Made by a program: the position numbers and the translations under genes. Below the pieces are notes generated by a model. The model worked only from the letters and a program-made list of their open reading frames with translations, was not told where the DNA came from and made no database searches. Source: an uncultured Saprospiraceae bacterium (GTDB taxonomy: Bacteria > Bacteroidota > Bacteroidia > Chitinophagales > Saprospiraceae). From it: a stretch of DNA of 41,719 nt. The stretch covers positions 1 to 41,719 of the forward strand of contig CALLVG010000063.1 in NCBI GenBank assembly GCA_938010715.1. The letters run 5' to 3'. Positions 1 to 8,210 of the stretch are shown in pieces (the first letter of the stretch is position 1; every line of letters starts with the position of its first letter).

Positions 1-3000
1 CTTTTTCATCAAAATGAATCGTAGATTGGTAGCCTAATATTTCATCAAAATTATTAGACGTAAATTCAACTTCTACCTGATTTCCTTTTTCAAATTTCTG
101 ATTTGAAACGAAGAAATTCAAATGCTCATCAAAAGTTCTGAAATCAACGAAATTGCTATTCGCCATATCTGCATCGCCGTTGACATCTCCAATTTTTATT
201 GCCGTAAAGTCAACTTGATTTATACCAGAAATATCATTCACACTTGACAACTCTGGGAACGTTTCATACCACGGATTGTCAGATAATGGGAATACATAAT
301 CACGATGTACAAATCTCCATGAAGTATTATTTGGAAAATCATTTGCGATGTGCAAAATCAATTTTTGAACCGCTACAATATCAAGTGTGGTAACACTTCC
401 CGATCGGTTGGCATCTGCAGCAATCAATTTATATGGCGAATCTAACGGTCGTTCATTGAGAATGTGTTTTGATATTTGAATGATATCAAAAGTGGAAACT
501 CCATTCCTATAATTTTCATTACATATTGGGTAAATTGTATAGTCCTCACCTGGCTGAAGTTCAGCAAATTCGAATGCGCCATCTGCCTTTGTCATCACCG
601 AAGCTAAATCAATTCCATTGATAGAAACCTCAACGTTTTGAACAGGTTGGTTCTTATCGTTTTTAATATTTCCAACAATAATTGGTTTACTATTGGAAGA
701 ATCACAAGCACTAAAATTATCTTGAACAGTTACGGTTGTGGAACAAAAATCATTATTATTGAATTCATCCCAAACGTATAGATTTACAATATTAACACCC
801 GTATCAACACAGGTAAAATTCTTACAGGTATCATTAATGTCAACACTGAAACTGTATCTGACTGGGCCTCCACAATTATCAATATTATTTTTACCAAGCA
901 TTCTCGCTTTGACTCGTGCCATTGCCCATGTAGGGTTCAAATCAACTATCAAATCAATACATGCAGCTGAAGGAGCTTTTACATCACGTACCACGATTGG
1001 CACCACACACGAGTTTGCATTTCCACAACCATCTTTTGCAAAAATTTCCACAAAATAAGTTCCTGGCACTACATCATTGATGGTTCCAAACCGGTCAAAA
1101 TCTCCTGTTACTTCAAATGTAATATCTGGACTACAATCTGTCACATTTGTCGGTTCATCTATTTGAAATGAACCTACACAATTAGCATCTGTATCCACAA
1201 TGATATTTGGAACACAAGTCATTTCTGGCCCTCTGCTATCCATTACAACCAATGTTTGTCTGTGCGTCCAAACACCACCTGTCATTGGATCATCTGGATC
1301 GTAAGTACACCAGTCAATCAATTTCCAATTTCTAAATATTTTAAAACAAGCACCTTGTACTCTTTCGAAATATTCATCTTCATATCCTAAGAACAAATCA
1401 GCACAGAAATCCTGAGAGTAAGTTGGATAACTGAATGGAGCCGATAAACTATCAGGGTGCAAACCTTTTCCACAATCATCTATGAACGTTCTATCGTTTG
1501 GCCAATTAATTGTATTAGGATCAAATGGATTTGAGTTTCTTACGCCAATGGTTTGATCACATGTTTTTCTTGTTCCATTTGTGGTTATCTCAAATCTTCG
1601 ACGAAGCTCACCGACACCACATTCATTAAGACCACCAAAGTCTCTATAAGCAGGAGTTGAGGAGGAGCATCCGTTGACAACGGTAGGAACTCCTGTCAAT
1701 GTCAAATCAAAAATATCATCTGTACAGTTGATAACAATGTTGGGAGGACAAGACAAACTTGATCCCAATTTATCATCAACACGAACACCAACCATACACT
1801 CATTGAAATTATCATAACAATCATAAACTCTCAAAACGACCATCACAGTATCACCAACATCGGTACAATCAAAAGTGACCGATGGGCTAAAGTCTCTAAC
1901 TCGTTGTGTCATTTTTCTTACCTCAAATCTATCCAAACAACAATTGTCAGAACTACCCGCATCAAATGAAGTCGCTGGCACAGTTGCCGTTCCTGTTGAA
2001 GTCAATGATGTTGTTAAAAATTCAATACAAATTGGAGTAGGTTCTATTTTATCAACGACCTTCAATTGTGTAGTACATATTATTTCATTTCCGCAACTAT
2101 CACGGACAACATAATCTACATCATAATTACCAATTGGAAATCCATCAATCGTTCCTCCATTTCCACTCACCGCACCAAAAGGAGTATTGATGGTAACAAT
2201 TACGCCACTACAATCATCTGTCGCTTGAATGGCAGGAAATGTAACATTCGCGGTACAATTGGCATTTTCGGCGCTTACCTCAATTTCATCAACACACACG
2301 AGTTGCGGTGGCGTTTTATCTTCAAACTTGATAATTTGCGTATGCTCTAGTGGGTTCACCCCTGTCACAAGCGGAGCGCACCAATCAAGTACCGTCCATT
2401 TTCTTAATATCTTTTTACCTGTTCCACAGGTCGGAAGCACATTGTCTTCAAATCCAACATTTAGCATACAAGCATTTCCTATCAAAATAGAACCGCCATC
2501 CACTCTTGGATAACCAATACTATCTGGACTTGCCTCTATCATATCTAAAGAACAATCCAAAGATGGCAAAGTGATATTGTCATAATTTGGTGGAAAAGTA
2601 ACCGCGTTCAAAGTCTTTCTTACATATTTTATAACCTGTTCGCAAGTGTTTGAAGCATTCCCATGGCTGTCAGTTGCTCGATAAGTTCGAGTAATAATTT
2701 CTACTGTTCCATCTAACCTTCCACAACCAAAATTATCAGTTGTAATACTCAACAATTGAGGAGTAATGGTTCCTTCACAAGCATCTACAGCCGATGGCCC
2801 TGGAATTGTATTTAAGTCAATAGTACATCCAATCGTAACCGTATCCGTCATCGTACATATACTTTGAGGAATTCCGTTTACATCTGTTGGACTTGTGATT
2901 TCCCATTGATAATTTCCTGTGTCATTATTCGTATGTCCATAGGTAACCAATACAAAATCTCCTACTGGTAAGGTAACATCCAACTTTGGATTTCCAGCAA

Positions 3001-4480
3001 TACTACTACTTGCTTCATCTGCGACCAAAAGATTGGTACATGGATTAGCTGGATCAAATGAATCCGTATAGATTGCTCCGTCAAAATCAGCCGTATTGTT
3101 TACGATTTCGAAAATATAGTTTCCAAAAGTTGTCGTTGTAAATTCTTGTGCTTCATAATATGCGTTGGTAGCTGCACCTGAAGGCATACACATTGAAGGT
3201 GCAGTTCCTTGTGCAAATGGAATTGTTGGTTGATACCTGTCATCTCCAATTCCAACATGTCCCGTTGCTGCATTTGTTTTATAAGAATTGATAGAACAAT
3301 CAAGAACAGGAGCTAATTTATCTTCAACTGTCAAAAATCCCCAACAATAATTTTGAGAACATTGATCGATTACTCTAACCGTCAGATTTCTGTTGATATG
3401 TGTTTCATTGACCGTGTTTCCGATGATGGTTCCGCCGTCATAAATTACAACTTCAAATCTATCATAAGCTCCAAACGAACCTTCCAAAACTTGATCAGGA
3501 TCGATGGTTACCTCACAATCTTCGTCCAATGAAATATTTACTTGGTCATTACAGCTTAATGCTCCAATTGATTTTACTAATTCGATATCGAGTTGACTTG
3601 TTGCTATACATCCTACTTCATTTTCGTAAGTAACCTCGACCGTTACGTTACCAGTTTGACCATTCGGAACAGAATTATCAATCAAACCAATAAAATTAGG
3701 GTTCTGAGCAAATTGATTATCAAACGAACCTCCAAAACCTGCATCAGAAGTAACTACTGCCCATGAGAAATTACTATTCGGGGCGTTACTCGAAATAATA
3801 TTAGTTTGTAAGCTTACCGATTCTTGATTACAAAATGAATTAGTGCCTGCTGGTACCATTCCAAAAACAGCTTCTACTTCTGGCGTAGGATTTAAAGTAG
3901 TTTTGAAGTGATGTTCGTAACTACATTCTTCAAGATCTCCTGTACTTGTTCTCACCATTAATTTTACGATGATTTGATAATTGACCATGGCTGCAAGTTG
4001 GAAGTCAGCTGGAGAAGAAATCATATAAGCATCCTGAACCATTGGTTCGAATGGCGTATTGACATTCCCTTCCAAAATAAAAGGCATTGTTAGGGAACTC
4101 AATGTCGTTGACAACACTCGTGGTGTATTTGGGTCAAAGATTGTTGCTGGTTGAATTTCATACCTAAGAAAGTAATCTTTCGGAGTCAACGCATTTAAAG
4201 AATCAAAATCAACTACTTGAACCATCTGAAATTCAAAATCTGTCAATAGGCCACTTACATTTTCTTGGCATAAATCTCGATTTTCAAAATCTCCAATAAC
4301 TGATCCTTCATAAAAAGGTAATGCGATACCTTTAGCGCATGGCCCAACTGCTTCATTTTCACTAAAATATAAAGCTGAATTGCCCGCAAACAAACTGGTG
4401 CTTAACAGGAATAAGAGTAAAAAAATTGGTGGGTAAATCGGTCGTTTGCCCCAGCCTTTGTGATAATTTAAAATTTGCAT
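1..4480 (-). CDS. Giant secreted HYR/dockerin-like surface protein, C-terminus beyond the window
   Basis: An open frame runs without a stop from the ATG at 4480 to the left edge, about 1493 codons, so the C-terminus is missing. The N-terminus has a basic stretch and a hydrophobic core (IFLLLFLLSTSLFAG), a probable signal peptide. The body contains repeated Cys-bearing modules of the kind (V)EDKxxPxxxC followed by beta-sandwich sequence, like hyalin (HYR) repeats, and recurrent W(T/K)(V/L)xDWC motifs near 2390 and 1315. A stretch near 3100-2900 resembles the pre-peptidase-like region of Bacteroidota surface proteins. Near 700-540 there is a carboxypeptidase-regulatory-like segment, then a dockerin-like pair (AADANRSGSVTTLDI, then KIGDVNGDA) at 500-170. 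Such proteins are usually exported by the type IX system, but the sorting domain would lie outside the window. It is probably extracellular; the substrate or binding partner is unknown. Confidence 0.85.
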   Translation of the reverse strand, partial: MQILNYHKGWGKRPIYPPIFLLLFLLSTSLFAGNSALYFSENEAVGPCAKGIALPFYEGSVIGDFENRDLCQENVSGLLTDFEFQMVQVVDFDSLNALTPKDYFLRYEIQPATIFDPNTPRVLSTTLSSLTMPFILEGNVNTPFEPMVQDAYMISSPADFQLAAMVNYQIIVKLMVRTSTGDLEECSYEHHFKTTLNPTPEVEAVFGMVPAGTNSFCNQESVSLQTNIISSNAPNSNFSWAVVTSDAGFGGSFDNQFAQNPNFIGLIDNSVPNGQTGNVTVEVTYENEVGCIATSQLDIELVKSIGALSCNDQVNISLDEDCEVTIDPDQVLEGSFGAYDRFEVVIYDGGTIIGNTVNETHINRNLTVRVIDQCSQNYCWGFLTVEDKLAPVLDCSINSYKTNAATGHVGIGDDRYQPTIPFAQGTAPSMCMPSGAATNAYYEAQEFTTTTFGNYIFEIVNNTADFDGAIYTDSFDPANPCTNLLVADEASSSIAGNPKLDVTLPVGDFVLVTYGHTNNDTGNYQWEITSPTDVNGIPQSICTMTDTVTIGCTIDLNTIPGPSAVDACEGTITPQLLSITTDNFGCGRLDGTVEIITRTYRATDSHGNASNTCEQVIKYVRKTLNAVTFPPNYDNITLPSLDCSLDMIEASPDSIGYPRVDGGSILIGNACMLNVGFEDNVLPTCGTGKKILRKWTVLDWCAPLVTGVNPLEHTQIIKFEDKTPPQLVCVDEIEVSAENANCTANVTFPAIQATDDCSGVIVTINTPFGAVSGNGGTIDGFPIGNYDVDYVVRDSCGNEIICTTQLKVVDKIEPTPICIEFLTTSLTSTGTATVPATSFDAGSSDNCCLDRFEVRKMTQRVRDFSPSVTFDCTDVGDTVMVVLRVYDCYDNFNECMVGVRVDDKLGSSLSCPPNIVINCTDDIFDLTLTGVPTVVNGCSSSTPAYRDFGGLNECGVGELRRRFEITTNGTRKTCDQTIGVRNSNPFDPNTINWPNDRTFIDDCGKGLHPDSLSAPFSYPTYSQDFCADLFLGYEDEYFERVQGACFKIFRNWKLIDWCTYDPDDPMTGGVWTHRQTLVVMDSRGPEMTCVPNIIVDTDANCVGSFQIDEPTNVTDCSPDITFEVTGDFDRFGTINDVVPGTYFVEIFAKDGCGNANSCVVPIVVRDVKAPSAACIDLIVDLNPTWAMARVKARMLGKNNIDNCGGPVRYSFSVDINDTCKNFTCVDTGVNIVNLYVWDEFNNNDFCSTTVTVQDNFSACDSSNSKPIIVGNIKNDKNQPVQNVEVSINGIDLASVMTKADGAFEFAELQPGEDYTIYPICNENYRNGVSTFDIIQISKHILNERPLDSPYKLIAADANRSGSVTTLDIVAVQKLILHIANDFPNNTSWRFVHRDYVFPLSDNPWYETFPELSSVNDISGINQVDFTAIKIGDVNGDADMANSNFVDFRTFDEHLNFFVSNQKFEKGNQVEVEFTSNNFDEILGYQSTIHFDEK

Positions 4481-4789
4481 AATTTAGAACTTTTGGATAA
4501 ACTGGATGAAAAAATTTATGTAGCTCGACTTGCTAACTATTTGAGTCGAACTACTTTTATATATTTTGAGCATGCCACGGCCACAAGGACTTTCGGCATC
4601 TCCGAATTCCAATTAGAAAAACAGCAGTCGAGTCCGCCGGGGCAGATCTTCGCTCGCGAAAAACTTGATAATTGAGTTGTGTATGTTTAGTGTAGGTGTG
4701 GTTAAAAATTAAGAAGAACAAGGGGCGAGTGCCCATGCTTTTACGCATAGGTCACAACGCCTCGCTCTTGGGATGCGTTTTTGAAGTAT

Positions 4790-4850
4790 GTTTAAAATTC
4801 AAATCGAAATTGCCTATAGCTTAGGCTAATTCTGAAATTGAATTTTAAAC
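4790..4850. repeat. Perfect 13-bp inverted repeat with nested stem
   Basis: GTTTAAAATTCAA at 4790-4802 is exactly complementary to TTGAATTTTAAAC at 4838-4850. Inside it, GCCTA (4812-4816) pairs with TAGGC (4822-4826). No T run follows on either strand, so it is not a classical terminator. Its TTTAAA-centred arms resemble those of palindromes at 16024 and 30940. Confidence 0.6.
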
Positions 4851-5311
4851 AAAAGCTTACTGCACATTAGCGCAAAAAAGCTTTACACACAACTTTTCTG
4901 GCAAGTACACAAGGCACTCACCAACAACTTTGTTAGTTTAGGAATCTGTGGACACAATCTGCCACTTTTGGGAAGGGGAGGTGCTCCAAAAAAAAGGAGT
5001 ACCACCATGTTTTATTTTAAATCGGTAAATTCCAGAATTTTAAATGGGTAGATTTAAAACTCTCTTTTTTTGAAGCTGATAAATACTAAATCAAAAAAAC
5101 AGCTTCTTTTTATAGTGTTATAGTATGAGGGTTCGTGGAACAAAGTCCATTTAATCTCTACACTATATAGGGTATCAAATACATTGCCAACTTTTGTTAT
5201 ATGTAATTCATTGATAAAAATACTTTCAAGAAAGCATCAAAAACTAAGCAAGCAGGGGCGTTTCATCTATTCGTTTTTTCCTGCTCTACGCTCTATTCTA
5301 AAAATACAACC

Positions 5312-5319
5312 TATCTTTG
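5312..5319 (+). promoter_or_regulatory. Bacteroidota-type -7 box for rlmN, implying a leaderless message
   Basis: TATCTTTG followed by C matches the Bacteroidota TAnnTTTG element. It ends four bases before the rlmN ATG, so transcription would begin at or next to the start codon. No TTG is seen 19-20 bp upstream, so the -33 half is weak. Confidence 0.45.
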
Positions 5320-5323
5320 CAGC

Positions 5324-6376
5324 ATGAATTCGAGTATAGAAAAGAAAGATATTCGTTTGTTGGGGCATGATGCACTTCTGGCCACTTTCGTGGAAATGGG
5401 AGAAAAGAAATTTCGAGCGAAGCAAGTGGAGGAGTGGTTGTGGGCAAAAGGAGCAATGAGTTTTGATGAGATGACCAATCTCTCAAAGCCGCTCAGAGAA
5501 AAGTTGGAAGCGCATTTTGTAATAAATGGGATCACAGAAGAGACTGTTCAGTTTAGTAACGACGGGACGATTAAAACTCGATTTAAACTGCATGACGGTA
5601 GTTTGATTGAGTCAGTACTGATTCCTGTCCCACGCGATAAAAGATTTACGGTTTGTGTTTCTACGCAAGTAGGCTGTAGCTTGACCTGTAAGTTTTGTGC
5701 AACCGGGAAAATGAAACGCGTCAGAAATCTCGATGCTTCGGAGATATTTGATCAGTTTGTTTTGGTCAACAAACAAGCTTTGGAGCATTTTGGACACCCA
5801 TTGACCAATATCGTTTACATGGGTATGGGTGAGCCGCTTCTTAATTATAAAAATACCTTGAAAAGCATCGAACTCATCTCTAATCCAGACGGATTGAATT
5901 TTTCTCCGAGGCGAGTAACCGTCAGTACTGCAGGTATTTCTAAAATGATAAGAAAGTTAGCAGATGATAAAGTTAGATTCAATCTCGCACTTTCACTTCA
6001 TGCAGGTGATGATTTAAAACGCGACCAAATCATGCCGATCAATGAGCAAAATAATTTGGAAGTTTTAATGGATTCAATTGAATATTTTTATCAAAAGACC
6101 AAAAATAAAATCAGTTACGAATACATCACTTTTCAAAATTTCAATGACAGTATTGAAGATGCGCAAAAACTATTAAAGCTCTGCAAGCGTTTTCCCGTCA
6201 AGGTGAATATCATCGAATACAATCCTATTGATGGCTCTTCTTTCTTAAAATCTGCCGAAAATCGCATTGATGAATTTGCTAAATATCTAACAACTCGTGG
6301 TGTTACTGTTACAGTGCGAAGAAGTCGAGGAAAAGATATTGATGCCGCTTGCGGTCAACTTGCCAATAAAACATAA
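5324..6376 (+). CDS. rlmN: 23S rRNA (adenine2503-C2)-methyltransferase RlmN
   Basis: A radical-SAM dual-specificity enzyme that methylates C2 of A2503 in 23S rRNA, and A37 of some tRNAs, in the cytosol. The 4Fe-4S motif CxxxCxxC is at C118, C122 and C125 in GCSLTCKFCATGK. MGMGEPL, the SAM-contact motif, follows. The second catalytic cysteine is C343 in AACGQL near the C-terminus, so both cysteines of the covalent mechanism are present. At 350 residues it has normal family length. The ATG at 5324 is preferred because the conserved N-terminal region (LLGHDALLATF...FRAKQV) starts close to it and the next Met is too late. rsmA begins four bases after the stop, so the two rRNA-modification genes are probably co-transcribed. 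Confidence 0.97.
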   Translation: MNSSIEKKDIRLLGHDALLATFVEMGEKKFRAKQVEEWLWAKGAMSFDEMTNLSKPLREKLEAHFVINGITEETVQFSNDGTIKTRFKLHDGSLIESVLIPVPRDKRFTVCVSTQVGCSLTCKFCATGKMKRVRNLDASEIFDQFVLVNKQALEHFGHPLTNIVYMGMGEPLLNYKNTLKSIELISNPDGLNFSPRRVTVSTAGISKMIRKLADDKVRFNLALSLHAGDDLKRDQIMPINEQNNLEVLMDSIEYFYQKTKNKISYEYITFQNFNDSIEDAQKLLKLCKRFPVKVNIIEYNPIDGSSFLKSAENRIDEFAKYLTTRGVTVTVRRSRGKDIDAACGQLANKT

Positions 6377-6380
6377 TTAA

Positions 6381-7154
6381 TTGAAAGCTAAAAAATCATA
6401 CGGCCAACATTTTTTGAATCAACCTACTATCGCAAGTGAAATTGCGCATAGTTTGAGCTTAAAAGATGCTTATAAACACATCTTGGAAGTTGGCCCTGGT
6501 ACGGGTAACCTGACCAAGCATCTTGTAAATCTTCCTTTTGAGTTAAAGGTGGTTGAAGCAGATAGAGACATGGTTTTTGCATTGGCATCAAATTACCCAC
6601 AGTTAATGCATTCCATTATTAAAAGGGATTTTTTAAAATTGGAATTGGATACTTTGTTTGAGAATCAGCCCTTTGGTTTGATTGGAAATTTCCCTTACAA
6701 TATTTCTTCTCAGATTCTTTTCAAAATGCTAGATTACAAAGAACTGATTCCTGAAATGGTCGGGATGTTTCAAAAAGAAGTAGCGGAAAGGGTTGTTGCA
6801 AAACCAGGTTCTAAAACTTATGGAGTTATTAGTGTTTTAATCCAAGCATATTACGATGGTGAGTACTTATTCGATGTTGATAAAAGTTGTTTTACTCCTC
6901 CTCCAAAAGTTCAGAGTGGAGTGATTCGTTTGATTAGAAAAGAAAATTTGGATTTGGGCTGCGAGTATAGACTCTTTCGCCAAGTTGTTAAACAAACGTT
7001 TAGTCAACGCCGAAAAATGCTACGGAACACTTTAAAAGCGTTTGTCAGTGACTCCTCCTTGCTAACAGACGAAATTTTTCAAAAAAGACCTGAACAACTT
7101 TCGGTTGAAGATTTTATTAATCTTACTCTATTTGTAAAAAAACACACTGATTAA
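6381..7154 (+). CDS. rsmA: 16S rRNA (adenine1518-N6/adenine1519-N6)-dimethyltransferase RsmA (KsgA)
   Basis: Dimethylates two adjacent adenosines in the 3'-terminal hairpin of 16S rRNA during late 30S assembly, using SAM. Family landmarks are KKSYGQHFL at the N-terminus, the SAM loop EVGPGTGNLT around residue 40, the catalytic motif IV as NFPYNI (usually NLPYNI) near residue 105, FTPPPKVQSGVI, and the C-terminal QLSVEDF helix. Length is 257 residues, normal for the family. The start is a TTG at 6381: there is no in-frame ATG before the conserved KKSYGQHFL block and rlmN ends four bases upstream. The tight spacing suggests translational coupling with rlmN, and the TTG start may lower output. 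Confidence 0.96.
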   Translation: MKAKKSYGQHFLNQPTIASEIAHSLSLKDAYKHILEVGPGTGNLTKHLVNLPFELKVVEADRDMVFALASNYPQLMHSIIKRDFLKLELDTLFENQPFGLIGNFPYNISSQILFKMLDYKELIPEMVGMFQKEVAERVVAKPGSKTYGVISVLIQAYYDGEYLFDVDKSCFTPPPKVQSGVIRLIRKENLDLGCEYRLFRQVVKQTFSQRRKMLRNTLKAFVSDSSLLTDEIFQKRPEQLSVEDFINLTLFVKKHTD

Positions 7155-7195
7155 AAACATCTACCCTCCTTCTTTTTAAAATTACAATTAATAAA

Positions 7196-8134
7196 ATGCA
7201 TAAATTACTATTTAGTGTATTGCTACTGTTGTGTTCCTTCTATGTAAAAGGACAAGAAACCGCAGTTGCAATTGTTGATACTACTAAAAAATTTGCTCCC
7301 ACTGCTGAAGAAAATTCGCTTTTGTGGGAAATTTCTGGCAATGGATTGAAAACCTCTTCCTGGCTTTTTGGAACGATACATATTATTCCAAAAGAAGATT
7401 TTTTCCTAACAGATATTATGAGATCTTCTTTCCAAAAATCGAAAAAAGCAATCTTTGAAATTGACACTAAAGACATGTTTAATATGTCTGCCCAATTGGG
7501 ACTTATTATGAAATCTTTTATGAACGAGGGTGTTCATTTAAAAGATTTACTTTCCAAAGAAGACTACGCTGTTGTGAAAAAACATTTCGATGAAATGGGT
7601 TTACCGCTTATGATTTTTGGAAGAGTGAAGCCAATGATTTTATCAATTTTCGCTTCTCAAGACATGGAAAATGTTGGCAAAGGAATGAACATGGAAGAAA
7701 TGAAATCCTACGAAATGGTACTTTCTGAAATGGCAGAAAAAGAAGAAAAACCAACAGGAGGACTTGAAACTATTCAATATCAAATGAGCATGTTTGATAG
7801 TATTCCATATAAAGCTCAAGCGGAAATGTTGGTACAAGGTATCAAAGGAGAAAAAACGGCAGTAGATAGCGATTTAGACCAAATGATCGAATTGTATAAG
7901 AAGCAAGACATCTTCGGTTTACATAGCCTTATTGCTAACGGTTCAGATGATTTCATGAAAAAGTACGATAATGTTTTGCTTGATGGCAGAAACAGAAATT
8001 GGATTGAGCCAATGAAATTTGAGATGAGTAATCAACCTACTTTTTTTGCAGTTGGTGCAGGTCACTTATCTGGCGAAAATGGCGTAATCGCTTTATTAAG
8101 AAAAGAAGGATTTCAGGTTAGTCCATTAAAATAG
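7196..8134 (+). CDS. TraB/GumN family secreted protein
   Basis: A 312-residue protein with an N-terminal signal peptide (hydrophobic residues about 4-16, then KGQ) and the family hallmarks LLWEISGNGLKTSSWLFGTIH near residue 45 and GAGHLSGENGV near the C-terminus. TraB/GumN (TIKI-like) proteins carry paired GxxH motifs and are related to metal-dependent proteases; the exact substrate of bacterial members is unclear. The signal peptide and lack of other membrane segments suggest a periplasmic or lipid-free secreted protein. It follows rsmA by 41 bp on the same strand and is closed by a strong terminator, so it is probably the last gene of the rlmN-rsmA transcript. A family assignment is safe; a specific role is not. 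Confidence 0.85.
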   Translation: MHKLLFSVLLLLCSFYVKGQETAVAIVDTTKKFAPTAEENSLLWEISGNGLKTSSWLFGTIHIIPKEDFFLTDIMRSSFQKSKKAIFEIDTKDMFNMSAQLGLIMKSFMNEGVHLKDLLSKEDYAVVKKHFDEMGLPLMIFGRVKPMILSIFASQDMENVGKGMNMEEMKSYEMVLSEMAEKEEKPTGGLETIQYQMSMFDSIPYKAQAEMLVQGIKGEKTAVDSDLDQMIELYKKQDIFGLHSLIANGSDDFMKKYDNVLLDGRNRNWIEPMKFEMSNQPTFFAVGAGHLSGENGVIALLRKEGFQVSPLK

Positions 8135-8150
8135 ACACTATTGTCACCAT

Positions 8151-8190
8151 AAAAAAAAGGGTAGAACCGCTTGGTTCTACCCTTTTTTTA
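8151..8190. terminator. Bidirectional rho-independent terminator
   Basis: GGGTAGAACC (8159-8168) and GGTTCTACCC (8173-8182) form a perfect 10-bp stem with a GCTT loop, flanked by A8 on the left and T7 on the right. It serves the convergent TraB/GumN gene and the OmpA gene. Confidence 0.93.
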
Positions 8191-8210
8191 TAAATCAATT
8201 TAAACCTTAA

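Larger units (their letters stand above)
4481..5323. other. 843-bp gene-free region rich in inverted repeats
   Basis: No convincing coding region is visible between the divergent surface-protein gene and rlmN. The stretch holds several hairpins: 4520-4554 (11-bp arms, one mismatch, in the leader of the minus-strand gene), 4790-4850, 4980-5003 (GGTGCTCC, A8 loop, GGAGTACC) and 5072-5106 (GAAGCTG/CAGCTTC followed by a short T run on the plus strand). GAGTGCC near 4720 could also pair with GGCACTC near 4914, enclosing about 200 nt. This could be an unrecognised structured RNA transcribed rightward, or an accumulation of palindromic repeats. No tRNA, tmRNA, RNase P or SRP signature was found. Confidence 0.4.

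Noticed and set aside
4475-4748. Two overlapping short frames on opposite strands
   Set aside because: Both lie over the leader of the giant surface gene and in hairpin DNA, have no homology that I can recognise, and cannot both be real.
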